Positions 49,576-63,074 are shown, counted from the first letter of the stretch. The stretch: 64,000 bases of DNA from Vanilla planifolia (GCA_023846275.1 CM043868.1:7149653-7213652); one strand, 5' to 3'. Program-made: numbers and translations. Notes: generated by a model from the letters alone, not told the origin.

Positions 49576-50339
49576 TGATAAGATGTTAAAAGATTAAAAT
49601 TGAGATCCTAAGGATAAAATCTATTGATAGAAACCAAAGTCTTTATTAATTTAAAAAAGGTTGAACAAAAAATGAGAAATGTTAAAGTTATATTAGATTC
49701 GATAAACAAGTTTGTATATAAGTGCTTATATAAATTATTTGTAAGAAAATAAAAGAAGGTATGAAAATCATTATTCTCTAAAGATTAAAGGCTATGAAAT
49801 GTTTTTTGTATTTCAAAAACTTTTAATATATGTATATAAAGTTGTAAAGACATGATTCTCCCTCCCTTGTTATCATGTATATTATCACATTGCTTAAGAT
49901 CAATTGTATTTTATTTTATTTTTATTTTCATACCAATTTATCTAGAGAATCTTTATACTCACTCCCCTTCTTATATTATAAGGCATGACATAAGTATACA
50001 TTGAGTAGGGATATTTAAATGTATAGAAGTAAGTATTTAGAATTAAGAGCAGGTTGCTTTACAAATAATAATAATAATATAGATTATGTTGTATATATCT
50101 CATATGTATGAGGTTTTAGGGACTTTGATGTGGTTTTTTGTGGTAATATGGTTTATCATGATGATGTGGTATTTGTCTTAGTATTGATGGTTTTCTTATG
50201 TGATATGATTTTATAGTGATATTATATTCTTAATGATGATATATTTATTTGATATAAATTATTATTGATGTATAATGGATAAATTAACTGTATGTGAACA
50301 AAAAAATCAATAGTTTCTTGGAGAAAATCAATAGTTTCA

Positions 50340-51955
50340 CTCTTTGGCACTAATGATGTATTGATAAATCCATACAGAAGAAGAATCTTGGTAAAGACCT
50401 TCATATGTATGCTTGTAATCTTCTTAAAGAGCTTGGTTGATTGTTTGTATTCAAAAGTGTAAGGTAACCCCAAAATCTAACTATTACTTTACATCACTTT
50501 ACATCCCCTAAAGGCCATATGCTATTCTACCTCCCTAAAACTTAGGTAGCTTAAGGATCAAGATTGTTTACAAGCAGTCAATGCATAAGAGCTGATAATT
50601 TAACTGAGAGATTATGGGTTAAATTGATGAGTTCTTAGGAGAATTATTTTTTTTTTCTTGCATATTTTTAGAAAAGAGGTAAAATGCCTAAAATAATCAA
50701 CATCACTTATGTACCAAGGGAAGCTTCTTAATCATTTCATTTCCATCATATGCATTAGCGTGAAAGTTAATGCTCTAAGATAAGGAATAGTAATAAAAAT
50801 AAAAAAGGTAAAGTAGAAATATAAGGAACAATAACCAGTTGACTTTGTCATCCATGGATGTAGATCAAATCAAGCCAACTTTGTTTGATGGGTCTAAGAT
50901 GGATATTAATTCAAGTGTACAATAATTCCATGCTTGATAGGATTGCCAATGTTTAAAAGTAAAAGAGAGCCATGAATATTTGGTTTATGATGCATGCCAT
51001 GATATACATAATAGCAGTACAAATGTAAAAACTTTTCCTGGCACATAGATAGAGCACTTCATAAGGCTAAGTATTTATCAGAAATTAATTTAAATTTGTT
51101 ATCAAATTTTGTAGCAACTAATATGCCATCCCAAGATAAATCTAGTAGGCTTTTCACCACTTCATTACTAAAATCTACTTGAAAGTAACTTGAATAAGAA
51201 AAAGGGATTCCTTCCACTCTAATCAAAGAGTCCTATATGGAGAATAATTATCTCTATGAATTGTGTACTGACCCCTCAAATCTCCTAAGGTCAACCCAAG
51301 AAACTCTATTGAAAATAATGGCTTAAAAGATTCCTAAAAAAACTCCCCAATGGTCTTTATCACAGAAGTTTATTAAAAACACTTAGATTATTTCAAAAGA
51401 ATAAGGCATAACAAAGACAAGTAGAAAAGCTAATAAGATATCTAAACTTGAAGTGAACGAAGTATATCCTAACAAGTCAAATTCAAAATTATCATGTGAA
51501 AAAGAAAACATGTTTGACATTCTTGTGAATCCTAGAATAATTGGTTTGCCCTCAAAAACATGCCAAAATAATGAAACTAATTTGGGAAAGAAGTTATCAA
51601 TTATGTCATCAAAAGAATCCCTTTTTAATGAATAAGATGGTGGAAAAGCATGTTATCTCCTTTCATAGTTCAAATGAATTATCTATTAAGAATTTACCAA
51701 ATTCCCATTATACTGACCTACCAAATAATACTCTATTTTGTAGTTTTCCAATCAACAAAGAAGTGGCTAAAGCACATAAATGTAAGTTGTCTAGGAAATG
51801 TTTAAGAGATAGGATAACATGATTATAAATAATGATTTTTTAATATTAAAGATTAGTGAGATCTATCTAATGTATGAAAATGATAAGGAGTCAGATAATG
51901 CTCTAGTCGACAATTTTTGCAGGTCTTAGTGTGTATGTCAAAAAAAAGGGAAACT
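50340..51955. other. Gypsy interior without recognisable domains
   Basis: Two overlapping open frames (51453-51635 and 51541-51822) gave no family. The minus strand of 51.03-51.40 kb has a LIRVEGIPFSYSS-like stretch that faintly recalls plant L1 ORF1, too weak to call. Part of this interval could be a foreign insertion. Confidence 0.4.
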
Positions 51956-53560
51956 TATAGCGTGCAAAAAAAAGAGCAAGGAAGAGGAATTATGGGAAAG
52001 TTAGTAAACTTGCTATCAAAACTTAATCTAATGACAACTCAATCTATTAAATCAAAAATATTTCTAAAATTGATAGATTACAATTAAAAAGAATTGAAAT
52101 GAAAAAAACTCTTATTGCACCACAATCTATCAAACTGTATTACTATAAATCTATCAAGGATGAATAATTGCTAGTTGAATAATGTAAAAATCTGATTCAA
52201 AAAGTTAAAGAAAGTAGAATATTTGGTTTTGCACTTGATATAGATTATGTGCTACATTTTCATGGTCAATTGTGTATTTCTGAGCACAAATAATTGAGAC
52301 AAATGTTATTAAAAGGAAATCATAATTCTTATTATTTTGCTCATCTTGAAAGTAACAAACTATATCAAGAACTTAAACAAAGATTTTAATGGTCTGGAGT
52401 GAAAAGAGATGTATTATTTGCCAACAAGTAAAAAGTGAACAACAAAGACTAGTGGATTGTTGCAACCACCATACCAATTCCTAAATGAACATGAAAGTAT
52501 CACAATGGACTTTGTTGTGGGTTTACTCAAATTTCCTACAAGATATCTTCTTGTATGGGTTGTGGCTGATCATTTGACTAAATCATCTTATTTTATAACA
52601 ATTTGAACCATGTATTTCATAGACAACTTAGTTTAGATTTATTTGTAATAAATCATAAGATATCATTGAGTGCCTAAAGTCACTATCTCTGATAAAGATC
52701 CAAACATTATCTCACATTTGGAGGAATGTAAATAAAGTTTTTAGAACATAATTAAACTTTAGGATAGCTTTTTATCCTCAAATAGATGGATAATTAAAAA
52801 GAATGATCAAGGCTTTGGAGGACTTACATCGTGATGTGTACTTGACTTTGTACCAAAATTGGGAAAGTCAATTGTCTTTAATTGAATTTTCATATAACAA
52901 TAGTTTTAATCAAGCATTTTGATAGCTCCTGATGAGGCTTCATATGAAAGAAAATACCAATTACATTTATGTTTGTTAGAGGGTAGTTAAAAACCAATAA
53001 TGGGGCCAAAGTTTATTGAAGAAGTTATTTAAAAAGTGAAGATGATCAAAAAAAGAATTGTGACTACTCAAAATAAACAGAAGAACTATTTCAACAAGAA
53101 ACACAAAATTATTGAATTTTAAGAGGAAAAGTATATCTTTGTTAAAGTCAACCCATAAAAAGGATGACCCATTTTTGTACATTAGAAAATTGAGACCCAA
53201 ATATGTTAGACTTTTCTAGATAATTAAAAGAGTATCTCTAGTTATATATAGGTTAGATTTGCCACCACAATTAATGGGAATTAAAGATGTTTTCCATATA
53301 TTATTTCTAAGGAAGTACATTTGAGACTCATCTAATATCATTAGCTATAATTTAAAAGATTAACAAATCCAGCCAAATATGACATATTTAGAGAATTCTA
53401 ATCATATACTAGAGTGGTAAAATAATTTTTTAAGGAATAAAGTGATTCCCTTGGTCAAGGTATTATGACAAAATCAAACTAAATAAGAAGCAAGCTAGGA
53501 AGTTGAAGTTACCATTCAAAATCAATGTCCATAAATCTTTTAAATTTTGGGATGAAATAT
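51956..53560 (+). mobile_element. Gypsy pol remnant: RNase H tail, integrase, chromodomain
   Basis: In order on the plus strand: a linker after RNase H (RLQLKRIEM near 52.08 kb, SIKDE and LIQKVKES), VLHFHGQLCI (52.25 kb, start of the integrase zinc-binding region), LYQELKQRF and WSGVKRDV (about 52.37-52.41 kb), and a MDFVVGL / VWVVADHLTKS / YFITI core (52.5-52.6 kb). Next come DKDPN, FHPQMDG-like sequence near 52.77 kb, an RPKYVRLF-like GPF region (about 53.2 kb), LRKYI (53.31 kb), and NKVIPLVKVL with EASWEVE (53.43-53.50 kb), which is the group I chromodomain style. This order is specific to Tekay-type chromoviruses. The fragment is broken in many places. Confidence 0.9.
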
Positions 53561-53577
53561 CTATAATGTAGGAAGGT
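53561..53577 (+). other. Gypsy polypurine tract
   Basis: ATGTAGGAAGGT immediately precedes the 3' LTR terminus, after the GGGATGAAATATC sequence that in the family encodes the last pol residues. Confidence 0.6.
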
Positions 53578-55560
53578 TGTGATGACCAATATTTTATTAC
53601 ACTTGTATTATTACTAATCTGGATTCTTACTTAAGAATTTTTTAAAACTTGATATAATAATATAATTTTATGTATGTGTTGAAAACTATGTCCAAATCAA
53701 AAGGATTTTGTATAGTTATACTATTGAAAGATAATGGAAGAATGCTTAAGCACTTTCAACATGAATTGTAGTAATAAAAAAGGAGAACATATGATTTCTA
53801 ATTTTTATGTAGTTATTCCATGCAAAACTTTTAGCTATCAAAAGGTATAAATTAACAAGAAAATATGAGAGAATTTGTTAAGTCATTGTGAAGCTTATTT
53901 GTACTTTCAAGGAGGAGATCCATAGTACTTGGCTGTGGCTCACAATAAAATTAAAAAAAAGAAAATTACACCAAAGTAGTCCCCAAGAATCTACATAGAT
54001 AAACTTAATAAAATGATGATGCAAGCATTGAGTCATGGTACAATGGTTATAATAAAGTTCTTTGATATGAACCATCATTTCTTTTATATCTTATATATTA
54101 GATTATTTGATATGAGTAGCATGGCATAGAACATGTAAGCATATTATATTTATTCATAATTAATATTACATAGTGAACTTGGTGTACTATTACATATAAA
54201 AAACATAAGGGTAAGAAAGTGAATATTAAAAATATTATATGAGATAAATAAAATGATATGTGTATATATATATATATATTTACAACTAAGAATAATTAAT
54301 TTATAGATGAAAATTCCTATGTGTTATGGTAAAGAATAGAAAAGGAAAGAGAATAAAAGAGTTTTGGTTTTAATCCTAATATCCTATGAAGAAGAAGCAA
54401 TGTTAAAAAATGTGTTTCCCCTTTTGACACATCAAAAGGGGATGTGTTATCTAAAAATATCGATACCATTATCATCAAACCTTAATGGTTGAGTTTCGTA
54501 GTATATGATTAGGAGCTACTACTTTTTATGTTATCTAACAGCCATCGCTTGATGTGTGATTTGGCAACTGAGGACCCTAGTGGTTTTATATATGTGTGTT
54601 GCTTACTACGTGATCTGGCAACTATCACTTACTATGTGATTTGATGGTATTGATAGTACTAGTATCAAACCTTGATGATTGAGCTTCTTATTATGTGATT
54701 AGAAGTTATTATTTAATATGTATTTGGTGGCCACTACTTATGTGATCTAGTAGCACTACTTACTATGTGATCCAGTGGTGGATATTATGAGATGTCAAGA
54801 GATATAAGATTGGGATCCCAAGAATAAGATCCATTGGAGAAAATTAAGGCCTTTATTAATTAAAAAGAAAAATTGAATAAGAAATAAGAAAAATAAAGGT
54901 TGAATAATATTTGATAAATAAATTCACATATAAATATTTATACAATTTTTTTAAGAAAAGAAAAAGAGATATGAAAATTATTATGTTATAAAGATTAAAG
55001 GTTATAACATGTCTTTTACTTTATTTTAAATTTTTTTTATATGCTTACAAAGTTATAGAGATATGAATCTCCGCTCTCTTGATGTCATGTATATGATCAT
55101 AGTGCTTGAGATCAAGTGCATTCTATTTTATATTTATTTTTATATTAGTCTATTTATAATATCAATTTATTTACTAAGTCTTTATACTCACTCTTCTACT
55201 TGTATTATTGGATATAATACATGTAAATACTGAATGGAAACTTTTAGAGATAAAAGAGTAGGTATTAAGAACTATAATTAGGTTACTTTTAGATAACAAT
55301 AGTATTATGGATTTTATTATATATATATCATATGTGTATGAGCTTTTTGGGACTTTATGATGTCATTTCTTTTTTGTGGTCATGTAGTTTTACTATGATA
55401 ATATACTTTTTATTATGGTGTTGATAGTTTTCTTATTATGAAAATATTTTATAGTGATATTGTGTTTCAATGATGATATATTTGTTTGATATAATTTGTT
55501 ATTAATATATAATTAATAAATTAATAACATGTACATTAGAAAACTAATAGTTTCTAGAGG
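53578..55560 (+). repeat. Gypsy element 3' LTR
   Basis: Starts TGTGATGACC and follows the 5' LTR block by block, including its microsatellite and its subrepeat cluster. Similarity ends near 55560 (ACTAATAGTTTC). The terminal CA and a target duplication could not be fixed. Confidence 0.82.
54263..54279. repeat. (TA)8 in the 3' LTR
   Basis: Counterpart of the TA run at 49103-49122, in the same LTR position. Confidence 0.9.
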
Positions 55561-56640
55561 AGGTTCTATCTTTTTATTTTTTAAAATCTAAATCTCTTGT
55601 AAGCTAAAAATTTGAATTATTAGAGAATTAAGAAAGTAGTTAATTATCATTCCTCTCTTGAGTAAACCTTTTGTATCATCTTAATAAGTTGACTCTTTTC
55701 ATTCCTTAAATATTCCTAATTATAGAAGAATCAAGAGTTAATGGATTGGTAGGGTGTGGTAATAATTTTAGCCCTTAAGAGTTATAAAATTTTCTTACCT
55801 TATTTAGGCTAATGATTTAATTTTTTTCATCTTGCCCCTTTTTGCTTTGACCTAGTTTAGATCAACCCTCTTAACCAAAAGAAAATTTAAATTATAATCT
55901 TTTTCAAAATAATAATTTCTTTCTTTTTAAGAATTTTAAAAAAATGAATAAATTTAAAACTCCAAAGAAATTCAACTTTCAAAATATGATTTACCTTATT
56001 TTTTTAAGGTAAGAAAAGCTCTTTCAAAATTTTCAAACGCAATTTACCCTCTTTTGGATGTGCCTAGGACTAACAATATTTGTTTTATAACCTTATTGAA
56101 GAACAACCTAAAGTTTAGACCTACAAGCCCATGTTAGTGTTTGATAATAAAAATATTAATTTTGAGTTCTCATTATCCAATTTAAGAAGCAACTCTAATT
56201 TTATCAAGTTGTTTTTAGAAAAATGAATGATTTATACTAGGACCTAATGATCTATGATTTGAAGTACATGGTTTTATTCAAAATTATATAAGTGCATATT
56301 GCAACAACTTTCTATCTTAGTATAAGCTTAGAATTATATTATTATGCTGCACTTTTGTAATTTTAGCTCTAATTAAAATTCTAACCAAGATCAAAATAGA
56401 ATTTGGTGATGAGTGATGGTTAGTCCAAAAACATTAATCACAACAGATGGGATCGACAACAAGGTTTTAGTGACAATGCATAGTATAAGCTTTCACAACG
56501 ATATGTCTACAACCTAATCCCTAGATTTAGTCGTATCTATTGTAGCTTATAGCATTGGTAGCTTTAGGGGGATCACTTTACCTGAATCAATCACTTAGTA
56601 AGCTTTTGGCTTGACCAGTTGAGCATTCTCCTATTAAGAT
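55561..56640. other. AT-rich spacer, possibly LINE-3 5' region
   Basis: Nothing coding is recognised. The stretch directly precedes LINE-3 ORF1 and may include its 5' untranslated region or the ORF1 N-terminus; the boundary cannot be set. Confidence 0.35.
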
Positions 56641-56659
56641 TAAGTCTCTTTTTACTTAT

Positions 56660-57227
56660 AAAGGAGAAATAAAAATTATCTGAGGTTGAAATTGGGAAAA
56701 TGGTGGATAAAATTAGAAAAGCATTCAACATAATTGCTTTTCAAGTGAGTTTAACATTGAATCACTAGACATCAGACATGTGCTACTTAGATTTAAGGAG
56801 GTAGACCTTCTCTGTTGTTGTCTACTTATATCGTGGAGTGTAGCAGAATTCTAAGCATAAATTTTTATGTGGTGTCTAGAATTTCATTTGAATATTGGGT
56901 TGTCTCTAACACTTTGTTAGATATCTATAAAGCATTTGCCCATTCATATGTTTAACAAGGTTGCTTATATTCAATAGCATTTGTAATTAAAATATATCTT
57001 AAGGTGGATATTACAACATTGAACTTAAGCATAGCTAGATTTTGTGTGGAAGTAGATTTAGTAAAGGAATTACTAAAGAGAAGTAGAGTTATGCAAAAGG
57101 GTTGTTGTTTGAATGGTTTTTTATAGAATATTTTAAATGATACTTTGCCAATTTATTGTGTCAATTTTAATAAAAAAAAGGCATTGATCTTTGAATTATA
57201 AATGTAATACAGCAAAAGTAAACACAC
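56660..57227 (+). pseudogene. LINE-3 ORF1: DUF4283-like protein, C-terminus cut by the LTR
   Basis: Plus-strand segments are NIESLDIRHVLLRFKEVD (56.75 kb), FMWCLEFHLNIG (56.86 kb), ISIKHLPIHMFNK (56.92-56.96 kb), LDFVWK or FCVEVDLVKEL (about 57.04 kb; the family has V-A-R-V-C-V-E-V-D-L), GCCLNGFL-like sequence (57.10 kb), and LPIYCVNFNKKGH (57.15-57.18 kb). The last fits a zinc knuckle in which the second Cys is read as Phe. Order and spacing agree with LINE-2 ORF1. Several stops and frame changes occur. The sequence runs directly into the LTR terminus at 57228. Confidence 0.86.
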
Positions 57228-60200
57228 TGTCACACCTATTTTATTAGCAATTATTTTTTCATGGGATGTAACTAGACATATGCATCAATTAATATATTCA
57301 ATTAGCCACCTTTCAATTCTAAGTTTAACATTCAAATTAGGAGTTATGTTCCCCTAATCTAAACATCAAACGTACAATGCACCACTCAAAATGAACTGCA
57401 TTCCTTCCCCATCTAAGACTTTAATCGTGCTAAGAATTGGTCTATTTCAAGTAAGCTAACCTACCTAATACACTACAGTGTACACAATGCCAAAGCAATA
57501 TATATCAACAAATAGTCATATCCACATAATCTATAATATGTATAAGTAACCACAAGATTGAAACCATGACCATCATAAGTAAGTAAATTGTAAAAACCAA
57601 ATCCAAATAAAAAAAACTTATATAGTCCAAATTCCAACATAAAATATCTTATACAATCTAATGTCCAATGTAAAACATCAATGTTAAAAATAAATAATAT
57701 TAAAAATTGGGATATGACTAGATAATAACTGAGGAGTAATCCCTTACAATATTAACTTTGATGCTTCCATAATATTGTAACCACTACCAACTCCCTACAT
57801 CTATAAGTCATATAGGGGTGGTAAGTTAGGCTCAAGAAGAAATCCTCTTGTACTTTTAATACAAAATGTATGTAGTAATATAATAACAAAGTATAATCCT
57901 TAGTGTATAAGAGGAATCAATAAATGTCATAGCCAACCAAGCTATGCTAATACATAAAATCATAATCATTTACCCAACATCATAAGTTCATTAGGGCATA
58001 AAAAGTCTCAACAAAGTTATAATCGATCTTACAAGATGCATAGTGACCCACCAATAATCTAGCACTCCCTCTAAGCCTATGTGATACTCGATGAAAGTCT
58101 AACACTTTTATTTCATAACATGACCCAATAGTCCACAACCTGGGCTTTATTAATCACATAGACCACATTATAGGACTATAGAAGTTCTTATGAAATATAT
58201 AGTATAATGACAACCTGGCATATCCACAATTTCCCATGAAGTCTTATAATGGCTCTCAATTAATATGGAATCCTTTACACATGATTTGATAGTCCCAACC
58301 TGAGATCTACCAATCATATTAACCATCTTGTAATGCTCATAGACTCCTACACATGGTGCTTAACCATCATAAGCTCAAGCACACCGATGGTCACTTATGA
58401 TATTCTAAAAATAAATCATAAAACCCCCACACATGGTGGGAGTTTTACCGTCTTACATATTTGGTCCACCTTACTCTAGCTATGGACTCCATCATTTAAG
58501 TCCACTACATCCTAATTTATATCATCATCAATAATGTTTCTTACTTAACATCAATAATGAATTTACTTGAATTTATCTAAGGATGCCTAACCCTCATTTT
58601 TCATTTATTGGTTCTTCAGAACCTCAATCCATTAACCAATTATACGAGTCTCCTTACAACCTTACTATATTATATGGGCTAACATATAGTTTTTTTTCAA
58701 ACCCTAGGCTATTTATCTGAGAAATCTTTCCCTTTCAAAATTCATATTATTTTATCTATTCCTTGCTCATTTATTAATCTAATAGTGTCACTAGAATCAT
58801 TTATCTTATTAAAGCACTTATTCAATTTATTCATTTATAATTCCTACCTTAAAGTAATAGCCTTTGATCTTAAATCAAAACTCACATGAGTTTCACTAAT
58901 GACACTCTTTTACTTCAAATAACTAATTTAAGTCACTCTACCCTTCTAAAATGCTTCACTTGAGTAGCATATACCTCCCAAAATCATCTAGGTTGTCAAT
59001 CTAGGCCTTAGATCCTAATTCATGGCTACCTATGATCTCATCCATCAAATCAAACTAAATCAAGGTTTAATCAAAATCCAAGTGATTATTGGTCCATTGG
59101 TCAAGTTTAGAACCACTCTTAAGGCTAAAAGCAAGCTTTTTATCTTAAACAACCCTGATCTAGGGTTGAACAAAGAGCCTTATTAAATCATGGCCATATT
59201 TTAGGTATGCTCAAGTCTCACCAAGTATATAATATTCTCAGTTCAACCATAAGTCTTATCTTAAGGCATACTACATGAAGAATCTTAATCCTTAAAAAAT
59301 TTTATCTTATCTAATTCCTAAGTTATTCTTATCCTTACCTAACGTCTTTTTAGATTTAACTTACCTTTAATCCTATTTAGGGTTCTTGGGTTTTTAACCC
59401 TAACCTAAGTTGAAATGCCAAAACTAAGGTATTTAAATTTTAAATCTTAGATTTTCAAATTTTAAATTTAAGATATTCAAATTTTAAATTTAAGATGTTT
59501 AATTTTAAATTCTTTATAATCTAATTTCTAAATCCTAGGTTCCTTTGATTAATCCTATACTTTTGTAAGTCTAGTCTAAGCTAATTAAGCCTAGTAGTTA
59601 AGTTAATTTCATTCTTAGTTTCCTACTCTAACTCAAAAAATGTAATTCTTTTCACTACACTTATCTATTACCCAAACCTCTCCTCTTCTTTTTCAAAGGC
59701 CAACTTAAGCCCTACATGGCTCACCATAAGAAATCTAAGAGTTCACTTGCCTTTGAAGCTATCTAAGGACTCTTTTTTTATATTTCCTTGAATGACATGT
59801 CTATGACCAAGCATTACATTCAACCCCTTGGACAAACTTGAGGCTTCCAACCCCTTTTTGGAAACCCTAATATCTATTTAGGCTTAGCTTTTCATGCAAA
59901 AACATTCTACAAACCTTAGGTAATAATTAATACCAAACCCTAAAGTAATTATGTTGAGGTTTTTAAGTTAAGTTGATCTTCTAACTAAAACTAACTGGGA
60001 CCATCAATAACCTTAGCCTTCTTTTAGGGATTAGTGAAGACTCCTAATCTCACCTAATAAGGAATCCAAGAGCTCTTCCTTACCCTGACACCATCCAAGG
60101 TCTCTTTTAAAGTCTTTGCATGCATTACAACTCTAAACCTGAGCCTTCATACATAGCCTAATGATTGAACCCAAGTAAACGACCTCATTTTATTACAAAA

Positions 60201-62489
60201 CAATGTTTAGTTTTGAAGAAGATCTTGCTTATGATTCATAAGTGTCTTATCGAATAGCTTCAAATAAAATCATTCCTAAGTCATCATACTAAAATGTCTT
60301 TAGTTATTAATGATTTCTCTTTGGTAATTTTTTTGTCACAAAAGTTTGCAATAAATCTGAATTCTTCCAAGAATTATGAATTACAAACTTATTGAAATAT
60401 TTCCAATAGTTTTTGTCAACAATTTATGTGAATGTAAGCAAGATATTACATTTCTCCTTACATGTCCAAGCCATGGTTTTTCCTATTCATAAGCAATGAT
60501 TACAAACTCTAGCAAGATGTCCTCATAACAAAACACATTTTACACCATAATTTAGTAAGACCATTTATTTACATGTAACAAAAATCATCTTAACTTATAA
60601 TAAAAAATCATGCTACCCATCATACTTTTCATGAATGGTCATATTTTTATATTTTTATTCAAAACAATCCTAAAAAGATTATGACCACAGGAATGAATTT
60701 AATTAAAAGAATCACCACAATATCATAAATACAACTCTCAGCCAACATGCTTTTAAAAACCAAATTTTCATTTCAATACATTCAAAATTTGTACAATTTC
60801 AATTCTAACATGATTAGACTTAGATCTAATTATTTAACTCATGAAATGAATTCATCATTGCAAAATGGGCATAAAGTGATGATAAATTATGCATAGAAAC
60901 CTTCACCTTCACATTGGTACTTCCAAGGAATAAATCATCCATGAAAAAATGATAATATTTTTCCTTTATTGTACCAATCGTGATTTTCTAACTTCGTTAG
61001 CATGATTGTATTTTTAGAAATAAAACATCATGAATATTCATTTTAACATAAAATTTAGCACCCATCTATGCTAAAGAACAACACCAAATCTTCAAGCATG
61101 TTCCATCACAATTCACATTATCATTAAGGTACTCATAAGTTAATATTTTTACCATAAATAGGCCATAAGAGATCACCAATATAAACCATCAATTAAGCAA
61201 TTCATTACAAAATCAAGAATTAACACTCTCAGCTAGAATACTTTAAACATCATACATTTATTCAACATTTTGCCAAATTGCTTAAAATCAATCCTAACAT
61301 GATAACAACTCCTTATCATAAACATGATTATTCATTTAGCTTGGCAAAAAAATAAGATTTCACTATAACTAACTTAGGGTAATATACATCTTAATTCATT
61401 CACCTCAACCAAGAGCTTAGCAAGAAATTTCAAACAATATAATTTTCACTTCACAATTTTCCATAAACATGAAACTATAGCATGCAATTTGTAGCAAAAT
61501 ACTTCATTTTAATTTTCTAATATGTGATTATATTTATATGCAAGGAATGAGGATTCCTACCTCTTGATCTGGGTAGAGGTCTACACCACCTTGAACCTCC
61601 ATCCCTTCATAGTTTTAGCTTACAAATCTCCTTCTACCTCTTCTATACTTTGACCTTAGTCTCCTTAGTCTTCATGGTTTGGAGCCTTTACGTTATTCAC
61701 TGCTAGGGTTCATGTAAAATGTCTGACCCTAACATATCATGCCATTTTATAGTGAACCAATCCTCACATGAAGGTATTATCTTAATAAACCAAACTTATG
61801 CAAAACCTTTCTAACCTTTAGATCTAAGGCATTTTAATTTCAATAGTTGAGATTGAAAGTAGTTAGTTACAAAACTATGATTTATTCAGTGTCTCAAAAT
61901 CGTGCAGGTGCTATTTCTTTCTCATACTATATAATAAGACAAATCCATAATTATTGCCTAACAGTTTTGGATATCGTACTTGTACAATCATGTATTCATA
62001 CTTATACGATATGTTGTGCACCAATCTCTAATCGAACCCTAAGATTCTCTTATGTAGTGCCTAATCATACTTATATAATTACTATAATTTTATTTCTTAT
62101 TATCATTCTTATAAAAAATATGTCCTTCATGCTAGAACATTCATAATATAACTTAAATTAATCCACATTATTTTCTACATTATCATCCTTGTACGATGTC
62201 ACAAATGGCCTATGATCAGTAATAATGTTTTTCCCACTCACACTACATCTAATTATTGCTATCGCTAGATCATATTGTACATTTGCTCAATATTGTATTG
62301 TATAGTATTCACAATTAAATCTTTACATAAGTAGTCCTCACCACATGATAGTTTTCCATTATATTGTACAATTTTCACCAAACATATTTAGTAGTTATCT
62401 AACTTTATCACATGAATTTTATAAAAATATAAATAACATATTCAAATGATAATCACACACTTTACCTAGCAAACATGAGGGGTGTAACA
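57228..62489 (-). mobile_element. Solo LTR, Ty3/Gypsy type, 5.26 kb, minus strand
   Basis: On the minus strand it begins TGTTACACCCCTCATG at 62489 and ends AATAGGTGTGACA at 57228, so the termini TGTTACACC and GGTGTGACA form an imperfect inverted pair. Flanking bases are CACAC on the left and CACAT on the right, a near-match expected for an old 5-bp target duplication. LINE-3 continues on both sides and no priming site, gag or pol is seen, so it is a solo LTR. It holds a TATA box (61745-61752) and CCTTGATCTGGGTAGAGG-type transcribed-region sequence at about 61.56 kb. It also has a GAGCCTAACTTACCACCCC block (minus strand, 57.83 kb) typical of the 3' part of Tekay-like LTRs. The first 600 bp are rich in TATGAT/TACGAT words. 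It could also contain small unrecognised insertions, as 5 kb is long even for this group. Confidence 0.82.
61745..61752 (-). promoter_or_regulatory. TATA box of the Gypsy-type solo LTR
   Basis: The minus strand reads CTATAAAATGG about 740 bp from the LTR start, followed by GC-richer transcript-like sequence. Promoter activity is inference. Confidence 0.5.
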
Positions 62490-63074
62490 CACATAAATTA
62501 TCACAGAAGAATAGAATCATCCTATCATCAAGAAGGAACACAATGAAAAATCTCGGGAAGAAATAAATGAAACAACATCTAAGCTTAAAGGTCATGCAAT
62601 TTCAAAGAATCAAGAGAATGGTGCATAATCTCAAACTCCTTAGTATAGTAACAATCTAATTATAAGGTTATGAAAGATGATCTAATTATGAACTTATGCA
62701 AGGATAAATGTAAATTCAAGAAGTTTGATAATGAGAGCATTATAAGATCAATAAAATCTTTTGATAATCAATAAAAAGCCTTAGGAAAGACAAGAATGAG
62801 TTAGTGTTAGATTATAAAGCCTTCTATAAATAAAACCAAAGAAAATTAGACCTTCAAGTGTTAAAGAATTTCAGTAATGAATTTCATGAAAGTGCAATCA
62901 ATTCAAGATCAGTTTTGCCAAAATAAGAATATTTTACCCTTGTGTAAATAAGATAATAAAAAAGAAAAGCTGAGGAAGACATGGAGTATTAAACTAGTCT
63001 GAAGGGAAATCTTAGATGTACAAAAGTATTAAAAATTATAGATCAATCACTAATTAATAGATAACACTCTTATA
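62490..63074 (+). pseudogene. LINE-3 ORF1 tail and ORF1-ORF2 junction
   Basis: A-rich, lysine-rich decayed coding-like sequence continues LINE-3 after the LTR. The position between the ORF1 knuckle and the ORF2 start fits the variable basic tail of plant L1 ORF1. No specific motif is readable. Confidence 0.5.

Larger units (their letters stand above)
47708..50320 (+). repeat. Gypsy element 5' LTR
   Basis: Starts TGTGACGACTC. It is longer than the 3' LTR by roughly 0.6-0.7 kb. It contains CTCATTCTCTTTCTTGCTGC-type sequence near 48.0 kb, a common part of Tekay LTRs, and a subrepeat cluster at 49.3-49.57 kb. The end is placed where similarity with the 3' LTR fades (ATAGTTTC near 50.31-50.34 kb). 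Confidence 0.8.
47708..55560 (+). mobile_element. Ty3/Gypsy element, Tekay/Del chromovirus type, broken
   Basis: Two LTRs starting TGTGACGACTC (47708) and TGTGATGACC (53578) enclose 3.2 kb of interior. They align over long stretches, for example GCTATTGAAGGATAA/ACTATTGAAAGATAA (48561/53722), TGAGAGAATTT (48707/53868) and the microsatellite at 49103/54263. The interior keeps an RNase H-integrase-chromodomain part of pol (51.96-53.56 kb) and a polypurine tract. The gag, protease and RT parts of a full-length element are not recognisable. Many breaks; LTR divergence looks considerable, so the insertion is old. Its ends are not marked by a target duplication I can see. Confidence 0.88.

Noticed and set aside
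51030-51400. Minus-strand LIRVEGIPFSYSS-like stretch as an L1 ORF1 fragment
   Set aside because: Only a faint resemblance without the following DUF4283 landmarks; not enough to call an insertion in the Gypsy interior.
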